From positions 124,001-188,000 of the forward strand of contig NZ_SUMG01000002.1 of assembly GCF_009910325.1 (NCBI RefSeq): a stretch of DNA of 64,000 nt, read 5' to 3'. The notes beneath the pieces were generated by a model. The model was not told the origin of the DNA, searched no databases, and worked only from the letters and a program-made list of their open reading frames with translations. The stretch is from Isachenkonia alkalipeptolytica. GTDB lineage: Bacteria > Bacillota > Clostridia > Peptostreptococcales > T1SED10-28. Made by a program: the position numbers and the translations under genes. Positions 28,401-37,200 of this stretch are shown piece by piece. Numbering within the stretch: the stretch's first letter is position 1; the number at the start of each line of letters is the position of its first letter.

Positions 28401-29091
28401 GTTGAAACAGATCCTTAGCCCCCTTCAGTCTCCGTTCAATCCCTTTTTTCAGCTCCAGGGTCCAGGGATGGTTTTCCAGGTCCGCCTCTTTGTCCAGGTG
28501 AAAGTGTTCCATTTGTTTTTCCAGCCACTCCATGGGCTCCGGCTGACTTTGGGTGAAGCGGTAGGCTTTCAGCACCATATCTTTTAGAGGGTCGTCCTCC
28601 TTACTGCCTCCGAAGCTTTCCACCAGCTGATGGAAAATGGGATGTTGCTTTTCGTAATGTTCCTCGAAGACCTCCCCTAAAGCCTCGTTGCTTAGTAGAC
28701 TGTTTTCCGTCTGGTCTCCTATGCGAAAGGAAGGATCCAAATGAATTAAATGAAAGTTTTTTTGAATCACATCAATACAAAAAGAGTGAAGGGTGGTGAT
28801 CTTCGCCCGGTTGAGAAGGGTCATCTGTCGTCGAAGATGATTGGGATTTCCGGTTTTTTCCTCTAAGGCCTTCACCACCGCATTTCCGATTCGCTCCCGC
28901 ATCTCCCCCGCCGCCGCCTTGGTAAAGGTTACGATCAGCAGCCGGTCGATGTCCAACTCATCTTCGGTAATCATCTGAATAATTCGTTCCACCAGTACCG
29001 CGGTTTTTCCTGAACCCGCCGCCGCCGACAGCAGCAAATTTTCCCCTCGGGATTCAATGGCTTGTTTTTGTTCCCTTGTCCATTTAGGCAT
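25480..29091 (-). CDS. addA: ATP-dependent helicase/nuclease subunit A of AddAB
   Basis: 1203 aa. AddA is the UvrD-like 3'-5' helicase plus RecB-like nuclease subunit of the double-strand-break processing complex. Walker A LLSAAAGSGKTAVLVERI (residues ~17-34), Walker B FEYIFIDEYQDSN, VGDVKQSIYRFR and motif VI AMTRAEDKLVLS are intact. The C-terminal nuclease motif is WVLVDYKSDYLWEG. The start overlaps the addB stop by 8 bp, so the two are coupled. Length is normal for the family. Confidence 0.97.
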   Translation of the reverse strand: MPKWTREQKQAIESRGENLLLSAAAGSGKTAVLVERIIQMITEDELDIDRLLIVTFTKAAAGEMRERIGNAVVKALEEKTGNPNHLRRQMTLLNRAKITTLHSFCIDVIQKNFHLIHLDPSFRIGDQTENSLLSNEALGEVFEEHYEKQHPIFHQLVESFGGSKEDDPLKDMVLKAYRFTQSQPEPMEWLEKQMEHFHLDKEADLENHPWTLELKKGIERRLKGAKDLFQRALEVAESPGGPEAYIAALEEDLRMTEELEAQLDKSLNGFYQVLKELKHPRLKKVNKEVCDPALKEEGKALRDDGKDMIGKIKKDQLQQSPSRYFKDLQRIAPLMDYFYGLVRAYDQRYGEKKREQGLMDFNDLEHFALEILKDPKAQQMYREQFEYIFIDEYQDSNIVQETLIQRICREDNLFMVGDVKQSIYRFRLGDPTLFLEKYETFDKKQEGEDRSLLNRRIDLSKNFRSRSSVIDGVNFLFRHLMSKDLGEIHYDESAYLYRGREHHPIEDSDLELHLIEKKEEDLEGVEEELQELKALEFEARVVVKRIKELTGDMEIYDEKLQALRRVTYRDMVILLRSTKNSTDIFQEELAREGIPAYADSHSGYFEALEVQMFLDLLRVVDNKAQDIPLISVMRSPMGGFTTEELIKIRLENKQGSYYEALKNAGIHRQDALGKKAGSFLENLKKWKEDARLYKIDEFIWKLLRETGYYYFLGAMPGGKQRQANLRILLDRASEFQQTSIKGLFQFIEFMEKIKQGSDDFGAAKILGEKENVVRLMSIHKSKGLEFPVVFLAGLGKQFNKMDIRSPMLMHKDLGLGPKFVDLQTRTYRDTLGKVAMKEVIEGENLSEEMRILYVAMTRAEDKLVLSASVPGIEKQLEKWEQSQGSYALRSAKSPMDWIGPLLMKHQGVSTLREAGGFEPSREELIKDESPWRIDLVDRKGFSQNLVEIRDKEEQDRQRFKELENRKEEAFSPYRETIHQRLDWVYPYKGSESIPSKLTVTDLKAFDRESMERVKYKVPSLKEGPRFLEEQRAFEGKELGTILHFFMQHLDFHQAEDLSALEKQREEMVRRDLLREEEAEALELEKVQRFLQSPLGRRMKKAKKIHREEPFNIWKKAGDLSKELAGCEDKVLIQGMIDCYFEEAGQWVLVDYKSDYLWEGNRREKIETYRPQLRLYREALESITGTGVKETIIHFFYTGESIEI

Positions 29092-32000
29092 GATGCTTCC
29101 CCTCCTTTCCTTTTATTTTCCGGCTCTTTTCCCCCGGATCCGTAGATTGATCCTCGGAAGGAATGCCGGTTTTTTTCATAATTTCCCCCAGAACTTCCTC
29201 CGGTTTCCGGTCCTTTAAGTGCCGGAACTGATTGTCCTTCAGCTGCAGATCAAACTGACAGATCCCTCCATATTCACAGTAATCACAGGGGGTACGGTCG
29301 CCCACCTTGCAGGGGGACACCCGGGTCTTTCCCCGAAGGATATCTTCCCCGGATTCTCTCAGGAGGCTGCGGACATATTGGATCATCCCTTGAAATTCTT
29401 CCTCCGAGGCAACGGAAGAGGCCTTTTTAAAGTCCCCGTCCTTTTTGATCCCCACGGGTAGCACCTCGGAGCCCGCCTCCAGGTTCTTATCCATCTTCTT
29501 CAGCACCTCCACATCCTTCAGGGCCAATCCTTTCATTTTCAACTGTTTATTGATTTCCTTTTCCACGGCTTTTTCATAGGCTTCCCGCTCCGCCTCCGAA
29601 GGATCTTCGGCACCGGGATCCTTGACCATGGGATCCTCTATTTTAAAGTAGAATACCCCGGCGGGACGAAGGGGTTTTCCTTCCCCTAAGCTTTCATAGG
29701 ACAGGGCCGCATCCAGATACAAAAGTAGCTGAATTTTCAGGCCGTGATACAATGCGTTCAAATCAAACTCCGCATAACCGGACTTGTAGTCCATTACTTT
29801 TATAAAACTCTCCCCATCCTCTACCAGGCGGTCCAAACGGTCAATCCGCCCTTCCAGGTAAATTTTCTCCCCGCCGGAAAGTTCAATGACAAAGGGCAGC
29901 TTATCCACCATCCCCTCCCCAAACGCGAATTCATGTTTATAGGGTTCGAAATCCCCTTGCTGCACCTGCTCAATCAGGGTTTTTACGGTTTTTTTACTGA
30001 TCCGCTTCAGCCGCCGGGTCAGGTATTGATAACGGTAACTGCTGGTCAGCACCCCGTTGCCAAAGCTCGGCGCCAGTTCATCGATTACCGCCTCCACTAA
30101 GGCCTCCCCCTGTCGGGGATCCATGGTTTTCCAGTCCAGTTTCTGCTCCTCGGAGCGCTTGGCAAAGGAATCAATGGATTGATGGAAAAGGTCCCCCATA
30201 TCCACGGTCTGCACTTCATATTTTTTCCGTTCCCTGGGACGGAGGCCGTAGCTGACAAAATGAGCGAAGGGACAGTTATGAAACTTCTCAAATCTTGATG
30301 CACTGGCTCGTACCGGGGTTTCATAGAGCTCCCTGGCCAAGGCCGGATCAATGCTCTCCTTTTGATTTTGATAAAAAAGTCCCTGAATCATGGCCTCTCT
30401 TCGCTGCTGCCAGTCCTCTTTCCCCAAATAGAAGCTATACACATCCCACCATAGGGGGGCAATGTCTTTTCCTTCCACATATTCCCGCATTTTATCCGTC
30501 AGTTCGTTAAAGGTTCCCGAGGCTGTGGATACCTTTTCAATGTCCCCTTCCAGGTCAAACCGTTCGTCTCGAATCTCCAACTTTGGAAACAGGCTTAAAA
30601 ACCGCTCCACTAAAATCGAAGGACGAAGAGCACGACCTTCATTATCGGAAACCGCGTAACTGAACCAGAGATAATTTCGGGGTTTCGTTAAGGCCAAATA
30701 AATCCCGTAGTTTTGCTCAAAGAGCTTGGTCTCCCCGTCCTCTTCCATTTCCAGCCCTTTTTTCTTTAACAGGACCCGCTCATGGTCCAAAAACAACTCT
30801 TCCTTTTCCTCCGTATAGGGAATTACCCCGTCGTTTCCGCCGATTAAAAACATGGCCTTGATGTCCTGGGCTCGGGAACGTTCCAGGTTCCCTACCAACA
30901 CCTGATCAATGGTGGAGGGGATTACCCCCACTTCCCCGGCTTCAAACCCGGATTCCAGTACCTTGATGTACTCTTTTAGAGACAGTTTCTGCTCCCCCAA
31001 AATCTCCACCAGTTGATCGAAAATCTCCATGGTTTGGTTCCAAACCTGGGTATTTTCACTGTGACTCTCGAAGTGGCCCTGTTGTTTCAGCTGCTGTAGC
31101 CAGTGATTCAGTTTTTCCTTGAGCCCCTGTTTATCCATAAACCGGAAGAGGGATTTGGTCTTTTCCTCTACGGTTTTTTTCCCTTTTAAGGGTTTTTCCA
31201 GGGAAAGAAAGGGGTCGATAAAACGTTTTCGAATGTGGTTCAGCTCTTCCAGGGTTTCTTCTTTTCCGTACCGGAAGTCCTCTTTCCAGGACTTCCCCCG
31301 AACCCCATAGGCCAGAGCGTAGTTCTCCAGGCTTTCCACCTCCTCCAGGGTTAAATCATGAAATCCGGTTTTTAAGAACCGAAACACCTGGTCATATCGG
31401 TAGTTGGATTCCACGGTTTTCAATGCGGAAAGGATCCATTCCATCACGGGACGGTCCATGGAGCTTCGTTTTTCATCCAGAAAAAAAGGAATGCCGTATT
31501 CTTCAAAGGCTCTTCGAATCAGCATGGTATACCCTTGAATATCTCCGGATACAATGGCGATATCCCGAAAGCGATAGTTCTTTTCCCGCACCAAAGTCAT
31601 AATTCGTCTCGCCATTTCCTCTACTTCCCCGTAGGGATTGGCCCCGGCAAAAAGTTCAATACCTTCCGGTGCTTCGGTGAATTTTTCATAGGGATAGGCG
31701 TAAAACTCCCTTTCGATATGCTGCAGGGCCCGGGGGATTTCCGGGGCCTCCTCTTTTTTCGGATACACAAAGCGCTCTTGGATCCCTGAGGCTTTGGCTA
31801 TGGCCCTAAACTTCAGCAGGGCCTTTTCCGGTACCGAGAAAAGTTCCCGTTCCTCCTCCCTGGGGTTTTGTTCCATCACAAAGGTAAGGGTGATATTATC
31901 CGCCTCTTTTTCCAGGGTTTCAATCAACGACTCCATTTGAGGGGTATACTGATAAAATCCGTGGATCCAAACCTCGGTGCCTTTCATAAAGGATGCCCGG

Positions 32001-32578
32001 GGAAGATAATCAATCATCTGATCCATTCGGTCTTCACTGTCTAAGTACCGGTCTTCAAAGGTCTGATTCAACTTTTCATAAATCATGCTGATGTCCCAGA
32101 GTTTATAGTTAATCGGGCTGTCTTCCCGACCCTCCTCCTCCAGTTCCCGGATGGTTTGATTCAGCTCCACCGGGGTGATCCGGTGTCTTTTCAGCTCCGT
32201 GATCATCTCCCCCATTTTCTTTGCAAAGCCCAATTGGTCAGAAATCTTCTCATACATCAACAGCTTCTCTCGATGCTCCTGAAGGATTTTTTTGATCATC
32301 ATATTTTTTCCCAGCTCGTCAATGACCACGGAGGTGATGCCCCCCACTTCGTTAAACACCCGGTATCCCAAACGGGTAAAACTTAATACTTCCACGTTTA
32401 GTATTCCCCGGAGTTCCTGGGATTCAATTAAGGCTCTCTCGGTTTGCAGAGTGAACTGCTCCGGGACGATTAAAAAAAAACGGCCTTCGGGATTTTCCCG
32501 TTCCCGGCGGCTGATTTCTTGAAACAGAGTTTCTTGAAGATTACTATGGGCTCTTCCCATTAAATAGCGCAGTGGCAT
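29084..32578 (-). CDS. addB: ATP-dependent helicase/nuclease subunit B of AddAB
   Basis: 1164 aa. AddB supplies the second nuclease domain and the Chi-scanning function. The C-terminal nuclease has KVMDYKSGYAEFD. The iron-sulfur cysteines are visible as one Cys in HNCPFAHFVSYG and three in TPCDYCEYGGICQFD. At the N-terminus the usual P-loop (GRxGSGKT) reads GRAHSNLQ, so the Walker A Gly-Lys-Ser/Thr is missing. Other N-terminal family features (FFLIVPEQFTLQTERAL) are kept. It starts the addBA operon, with an extended -10 (TGATATAAT) about 35 bp upstream. Confidence 0.95.
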   Translation of the reverse strand: MPLRYLMGRAHSNLQETLFQEISRRERENPEGRFFLIVPEQFTLQTERALIESQELRGILNVEVLSFTRLGYRVFNEVGGITSVVIDELGKNMMIKKILQEHREKLLMYEKISDQLGFAKKMGEMITELKRHRITPVELNQTIRELEEEGREDSPINYKLWDISMIYEKLNQTFEDRYLDSEDRMDQMIDYLPRASFMKGTEVWIHGFYQYTPQMESLIETLEKEADNITLTFVMEQNPREEERELFSVPEKALLKFRAIAKASGIQERFVYPKKEEAPEIPRALQHIEREFYAYPYEKFTEAPEGIELFAGANPYGEVEEMARRIMTLVREKNYRFRDIAIVSGDIQGYTMLIRRAFEEYGIPFFLDEKRSSMDRPVMEWILSALKTVESNYRYDQVFRFLKTGFHDLTLEEVESLENYALAYGVRGKSWKEDFRYGKEETLEELNHIRKRFIDPFLSLEKPLKGKKTVEEKTKSLFRFMDKQGLKEKLNHWLQQLKQQGHFESHSENTQVWNQTMEIFDQLVEILGEQKLSLKEYIKVLESGFEAGEVGVIPSTIDQVLVGNLERSRAQDIKAMFLIGGNDGVIPYTEEKEELFLDHERVLLKKKGLEMEEDGETKLFEQNYGIYLALTKPRNYLWFSYAVSDNEGRALRPSILVERFLSLFPKLEIRDERFDLEGDIEKVSTASGTFNELTDKMREYVEGKDIAPLWWDVYSFYLGKEDWQQRREAMIQGLFYQNQKESIDPALARELYETPVRASASRFEKFHNCPFAHFVSYGLRPRERKKYEVQTVDMGDLFHQSIDSFAKRSEEQKLDWKTMDPRQGEALVEAVIDELAPSFGNGVLTSSYRYQYLTRRLKRISKKTVKTLIEQVQQGDFEPYKHEFAFGEGMVDKLPFVIELSGGEKIYLEGRIDRLDRLVEDGESFIKVMDYKSGYAEFDLNALYHGLKIQLLLYLDAALSYESLGEGKPLRPAGVFYFKIEDPMVKDPGAEDPSEAEREAYEKAVEKEINKQLKMKGLALKDVEVLKKMDKNLEAGSEVLPVGIKKDGDFKKASSVASEEEFQGMIQYVRSLLRESGEDILRGKTRVSPCKVGDRTPCDYCEYGGICQFDLQLKDNQFRHLKDRKPEEVLGEIMKKTGIPSEDQSTDPGEKSRKIKGKEGKHHA

Positions 32579-32612
32579 AGAAGGTTCCTCCTTTTTCCTC
32601 GGTTATCTAAAT

Positions 32613-32621
32613 ATTATATCA
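32613..32621 (-). promoter_or_regulatory. extended -10 promoter element of addBA
   Basis: On the minus strand TGATATAAT is a perfect extended -10. No good -35 is visible, which extended -10 promoters tolerate. A plus-strand TATAAT at 32660-32665 lies 42 bp away and may serve the divergent membrane-protein gene. Confidence 0.45.
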
Positions 32622-32706
32622 TTTTTTAAAAGGATTTTTTAAATCTTTCTCGAATAATGTATAATGGATTAGGATAAGAAATTTGACCCAAAGAAAGGAT
32701 GATCCC

Positions 32707-33186
32707 ATGAAAGCATCGAAGGGACGAATATTTGTCGGTATTGTACTATTATTTTTAGGAATCTTTATGTTATTAAACCATTTACAGTTCATCGAATTAC
32801 GATTTGCCCTGGTTTGGCCCCTGTTTTTATTAATCCCGGGACTGATTTTTGAGTTCAGCTATTTTTTCAGTCGCCGGAAAAATAATTCCCTGTTGGTACC
32901 GGGAGGCATCCTGACGGTTTACGGCTTGGTGTTTTTCCTGGAGGCCTACTACGGATGGGCTTTCCTATCGCCGGTATGGCCCTATTTATTATTGGGGGTG
33001 GCCTTCGGTCTGTTTCAGCTTTATGTCTTCGGTTATCAGGATCGGTCCTTATTACTTCCCACCTTTCTACTCACCGTATTGGGGCTTTCCAACATTCTTC
33101 AAAGTTATTATGCCTTTGATTTTCAATTGGCGGTACCGGTTATATTGATCCTGGCCGGGCTTTTTCTGATCATCAAGAAACGGTAA
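32707..33186 (+). CDS. membrane protein with LiaF/DUF5668-like transmembrane region
   Basis: 159 aa from the ATG at 32707. That ATG is preferred over an upstream in-frame start because AAAGGATGA lies at the right distance. About six closely packed hydrophobic segments occur in three pairs, each with a W/F-P-hydrophobic pattern (LVWPLFLLIPGLIF, PVWPYLLLGVAFGLF, LAVPVILILAGLFLI). This is the repeated unit seen in LiaF-TM/DUF5668 proteins, some of which act in envelope-stress sensing. There is no soluble domain. Function is unknown and no two-component system is adjacent. Confidence 0.7.
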   Translation: MKASKGRIFVGIVLLFLGIFMLLNHLQFIELRFALVWPLFLLIPGLIFEFSYFFSRRKNNSLLVPGGILTVYGLVFFLEAYYGWAFLSPVWPYLLLGVAFGLFQLYVFGYQDRSLLLPTFLLTVLGLSNILQSYYAFDFQLAVPVILILAGLFLIIKKR

Positions 33187-33225
33187 TCCGACAACGGAAA
33201 AAATCTGAAATTTCCATGCTTTCCA

Positions 33226-33284
33226 ACAAATTATAAAGGCTGAAACAGCGGTTGACATTTGCTGTTTCAGCCTTTATAATTTGT
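33226..33284. repeat. perfect 24-bp inverted repeat enclosing a promoter
   Basis: Left arm 33226-33249 and right arm 33261-33284 are exact reverse complements over 24 bases, separated by 11 bases. The right arm contains the -10 TATAAT and the loop contains the -35 TTGACA of the downstream gene. No T-run follows on either strand, so this is not a simple terminator. Outside it, 33291-33309 holds a second small hairpin (ACCCCC/GGGGGT) at the likely mRNA 5' end. Confidence 0.9.
33252..33280 (+). promoter_or_regulatory. consensus sigma-A promoter of the 4Fe-4S membrane protein
   Basis: Perfect -35 TTGACA (33252-33257), exact 17-bp spacer, perfect -10 TATAAT (33275-33280). The start site is predicted near 33287, 43 bp upstream of the ATG. 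The promoter lies inside the palindrome 33226-33284, so the palindrome is a plausible repressor or activator site. Confidence 0.85.
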
Positions 33285-33329
33285 AAATGCACCCCCTCCG
33301 TATGGGGGTCAATTTCAGGAGGTGTTTTG

Positions 33330-34124
33330 ATGAAACAACCCTTTATTAAAAAAAATCGAACTTTTACCACCCTTAGAAAATATGCTTGGATTTATACGCT
33401 TCTCGTTGCCTTCGGAGGATTATGGTTTCCGAAACTAGGCCTAACCGTACCGCTGATTATCATCGGTCTTACGGTTTCTTCCCTGTTTATGGGAAAATAC
33501 TGGTGCGGAAATGTCTGCGCCCACGGCAGTCTATTCGATGCCCTACTACTGCCCTACAGTAAAAACAAGGCCTTCCCGAAGATTACAAAAAACCCCTATC
33601 TTATCGGTTTTATCTTCCTGTTTTTCGGATTCAATATATCCCGACGAATCCTGGCCCTTCAGGACTTTTGGGGAAGCGCTTCCTTTTGGGATCAGTTGGG
33701 GATGATCTTTGTGGGTACCTACCTGGTGGTTACCGTCGTGGGAAGTATTTTAGGGATTTTCTTTGCCCCCCGGACCTGGTGCACCTTTTGCCCCATGGGG
33801 ACCATCCAGCGAATCATGCATTATTTCGGTACCAAAACCGGAATCAATAAAAAAACCAACAAAGTGGTAACTCCCGAAGCCGATAAGTGCAAAGCCTGCG
33901 GACTATGCTCTAAAGCTTGTCCCGCCCAGCTTTCTCCCCATGAAGCCTTTAAAGATGGAAAGCAGTTCACCCATCCCGAGTGTATAAAATGCTCCACTTG
34001 TGTCTATACCTGCCCTACAAAAATACTCTCCTACGATACGGTAGAGCAAGGGGATACCAGTAACATTCCCGCACCGAAAATTGATGTGGGAGACCATAGG
34101 GAAAAAGAAAGAAAGGCCAGCTAA
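33330..34124 (+). CDS. NapH/CcoG-like membrane 4Fe-4S electron-transfer protein
   Basis: 264 aa from the ATG at 33330, chosen for the perfect AGGAGGTG RBS 5 bp upstream. About four to five membrane helices occupy residues 20-165. They carry Cys motifs GKYWCGNVCAHGSLF and RTWCTFCPMGTIQR, characteristic of NapH-type polyferredoxins. The cytoplasmic C-terminus has two classical 4Fe-4S motifs (CKACGLCSKACP and CIKCSTCVYTCP). Such proteins pass electrons to or from the quinone pool or periplasmic reductases. There is no reductase gene next to it, so the partner is unknown. Its consensus promoter suggests high or tightly switched expression. Confidence 0.88.
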   Translation: MKQPFIKKNRTFTTLRKYAWIYTLLVAFGGLWFPKLGLTVPLIIIGLTVSSLFMGKYWCGNVCAHGSLFDALLLPYSKNKAFPKITKNPYLIGFIFLFFGFNISRRILALQDFWGSASFWDQLGMIFVGTYLVVTVVGSILGIFFAPRTWCTFCPMGTIQRIMHYFGTKTGINKKTNKVVTPEADKCKACGLCSKACPAQLSPHEAFKDGKQFTHPECIKCSTCVYTCPTKILSYDTVEQGDTSNIPAPKIDVGDHREKERKAS

Positions 34125-34142
34125 ATGCTTGGCCTTTTTTTC
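34112..34142 (+). terminator. Rho-independent terminator overlapping the stop codon of the 4Fe-4S membrane protein
   Basis: AAAGGCCA (34112-34119) pairs with TGGCCTTT (34130-34137). The TAA stop codon lies in the loop, and a T-run continues to 34142. Confidence 0.85.
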
Positions 34143-34257
34143 TTTTATCCTATAAGCTCTTCATTATAATGTCTCTCAAATACTGCCTCTTAAAGAAATG
34201 TTAGTATCGTTTCATAATAATTACGCTTATGTTCTCTTATACTGCTATATTGAATGA

Positions 34258-37200
34258 GATTCAATCCTTGTTTTAGTGGATCTTACATTGGAACCTTCTT
34301 TGGTCACCTACTCCGCCTCCTCTGACTTGTTTCAATCCTTGTTTTAGTGGATCTTACATTGGAACGATAGGAATGGACAGATGGATAAGCAATATTGAAG
34401 GGTTTCAATCCTTGTTTTAGTGGATCTTACATTGGAACCGTGATCCACGACGTCGACCTCATGGACCCGGTCAGTTTCAATCCTTGTTTTAGTGGATCTT
34501 ACATTGGAACGTCGTTCGGGAAGTTTGTTCCGAGGTTCTCGAAAAGTTTCAATCCTTGTTTTAGTGGATCTTACATTGGAACAAGGCCCTGGATCATGTA
34601 GAGGAAGCGCTGCTATGGTGTTTCAATCCTTGTTTTAGTGGATCTTACATTGGAACAGGCAAAAGGGTCCTTATCGAAAAGGACTACATAAGTTTCAATC
34701 CTTGTTTTAGTGGATCTTACATTGGAACCTCTTGGGAAAGACCATGAAAACAAAGGAGGTAGTTGTTTCAATCCTTGTTTTAGTGGATCTTACATTGGAA
34801 CTTTCGTCGTCACGCTCAAAAGTCGGCTGTTGTTTTTGTTTCAATCCTTGTTTTAGTGGATCTTACATTGGAACCCCACACGCAACAATAATTATCGATA
34901 GGTATGGAGGTTTCAATCCTTGTTTTAGTGGATCTTACATTGGAACAAGTATATACAAGCACGATATACCGAGCATGGTGGAGTTTCAATCCTTGTTTTA
35001 GTGGATCTTACATTGGAACAAGTAAAAAAAGCGTTGGATTTTCGACTGGATAAGGGTTTCAATCCTTGTTTTAGTGGATCTTACATTGGAACTGATTGAT
35101 ACTTGTGTAGCAAAAGGGAAGCATGTGTGTTTCAATCCTTGTTTTAGTGGATCTTACATTGGAACTTATCGGCCACGCAAATTCCGGACAAGGGAAGGTT
35201 GTTTCAATCCTTGTTTTAGTGGATCTTACATTGGAACGAACTAATCGGCTGGTATATGGAGGAGAAGGAGGGAGTTTCAATCCTTGTTTTAGTGGATCTT
35301 ACATTGGAACGAAATGTCAGATGAAGCCTGGCACCAAGGTAAAGTAGTTTCAATCCTTGTTTTAGTGGATCTTACATTGGAACAAAAGAACGTCGACGCT
35401 CACTCGCTCCGGAATAAGTAGTTTCAATCCTTGTTTTAGTGGATCTTACATTGGAACATTTCCGCAACCGAGGAAGAGATTCAAACGGCCAGTTTCAATC
35501 CTTGTTTTAGTGGATCTTACATTGGAACGTGTTTTACACATTTTGATTATTCGCAAGGAGCGTTGTTTCAATCCTTGTTTTAGTGGATCTTACATTGGAA
35601 CAATTACCGGCACGGTTACGCTGTTCCCTGCCTGTTTGGTTTCAATCCTTGTTTTAGTGGATCTTACATTGGAACTTGATCGGTTCGCTAAGAAGCACGA
35701 TCGAATCATCTAGTTTCAATCCTTGTTTTAGTGGATCTTACATTGGAACCACCTAGGTTATCGGTTTTCCACATTTGCGTTTGTAGTTTCAATCCTTGTT
35801 TTAGTGGATCTTACATTGGAACAAAGTAGTCCTTGCCAACACGGGAAACAAAGCTCGGGTTTCAATCCTTGTTTTAGTGGATCTTACATTGGAACGCTGA
35901 GGTTTATGTTCACAAGAATTTAAAAGAGCTGTTTCAATCCTTGTTTTAGTGGATCTTACATTGGAACATGCCTACTTTTGTTGTGTCGCCTCCGATGATG
36001 ATGTTTCAATCCTTGTTTTAGTGGATCTTACATTGGAACACCTTATTTTTCGTAGAAGGGCCATTGCGGACGTTGTTTCAATCCTTGTTTTAGTGGATCT
36101 TACATTGGAACCTGATCGAAGCAAATTATTCCTCAGAGATTCTTAATGTTTCAATCCTTGTTTTAGTGGATCTTACATTGGAACCCATGTTGCGCCTCCT
36201 TTAGATTATATAGCTGTCGGTTTCAATCCTTGTTTTAGTGGATCTTACATTGGAACCATTCTTAGCACTAACCATCATGCTGCCCGATCCCAGTTTCAAT
36301 CCTTGTTTTAGTGGATCTTACATTGGAACTCGGCACCATGCTTCGAAATCCGACTTCGTGTTATGTTTCAATCCTTGTTTTAGTGGATCTTACATTGGAA
36401 CAATTTACTTCTGTCCCATGTTACTAGGATATCATGGGGTTTCAATCCTTGTTTTAGTGGATCTTACATTGGAACTTTAAGTCTTCATTGTTTAGTAGTT
36501 CATAGTGATTGTTTCAATCCTTGTTTTAGTGGATCTTACATTGGAACCTAATGCGTCGTAGATTTCCGGTTGTATTTCTTCAGTTTCAATCCTTGTTTTA
36601 GTGGATCTTACATTGGAACGATGATACAATTCTGTGATTCCTAGTGATTCATATTGTTTCAATCCTTGTTTTAGTGGATCTTACATTGGAACCTTGTCCT
36701 GCTTTTTTGTTTGCAACTCTTTCTTGATGTTTCAATCCTTGTTTTAGTGGATCTTACATTGGAACCCGGTTATCCTATCAATTTTAATCATTTTTCTATC
36801 TGTTTCAATCCTTGTTTTAGTGGATCTTACATTGGAACAATTGAATACAACGAGAGAGCAAAGAAAGCCGACCTGTTTCAATCCTTGTTTTAGTGGATCT
36901 TACATTGGAACGATTATATTGATATGGAAACGAGGCGGCTACTTAAGTTTCAATCCTTGTTTTAGTGGATCTTACATTGGAACTATCAGACATTTTCGCA
37001 AGTTAGCAGAAGAACATATGTTTCAATCCTTGTTTTAGTGGATCTTACATTGGAACAATATTTTTTTTGTCGCTGATTTTATGATATCTCTGGTTTCAAT
37101 CCTTGTTTTAGTGGATCTTACATTGGAACAAGTATTAGAAAAAACAAGCGAATTGTTAACTATAATGTTTCAATCCTTGTTTTAGTGGATCTTACATTGG

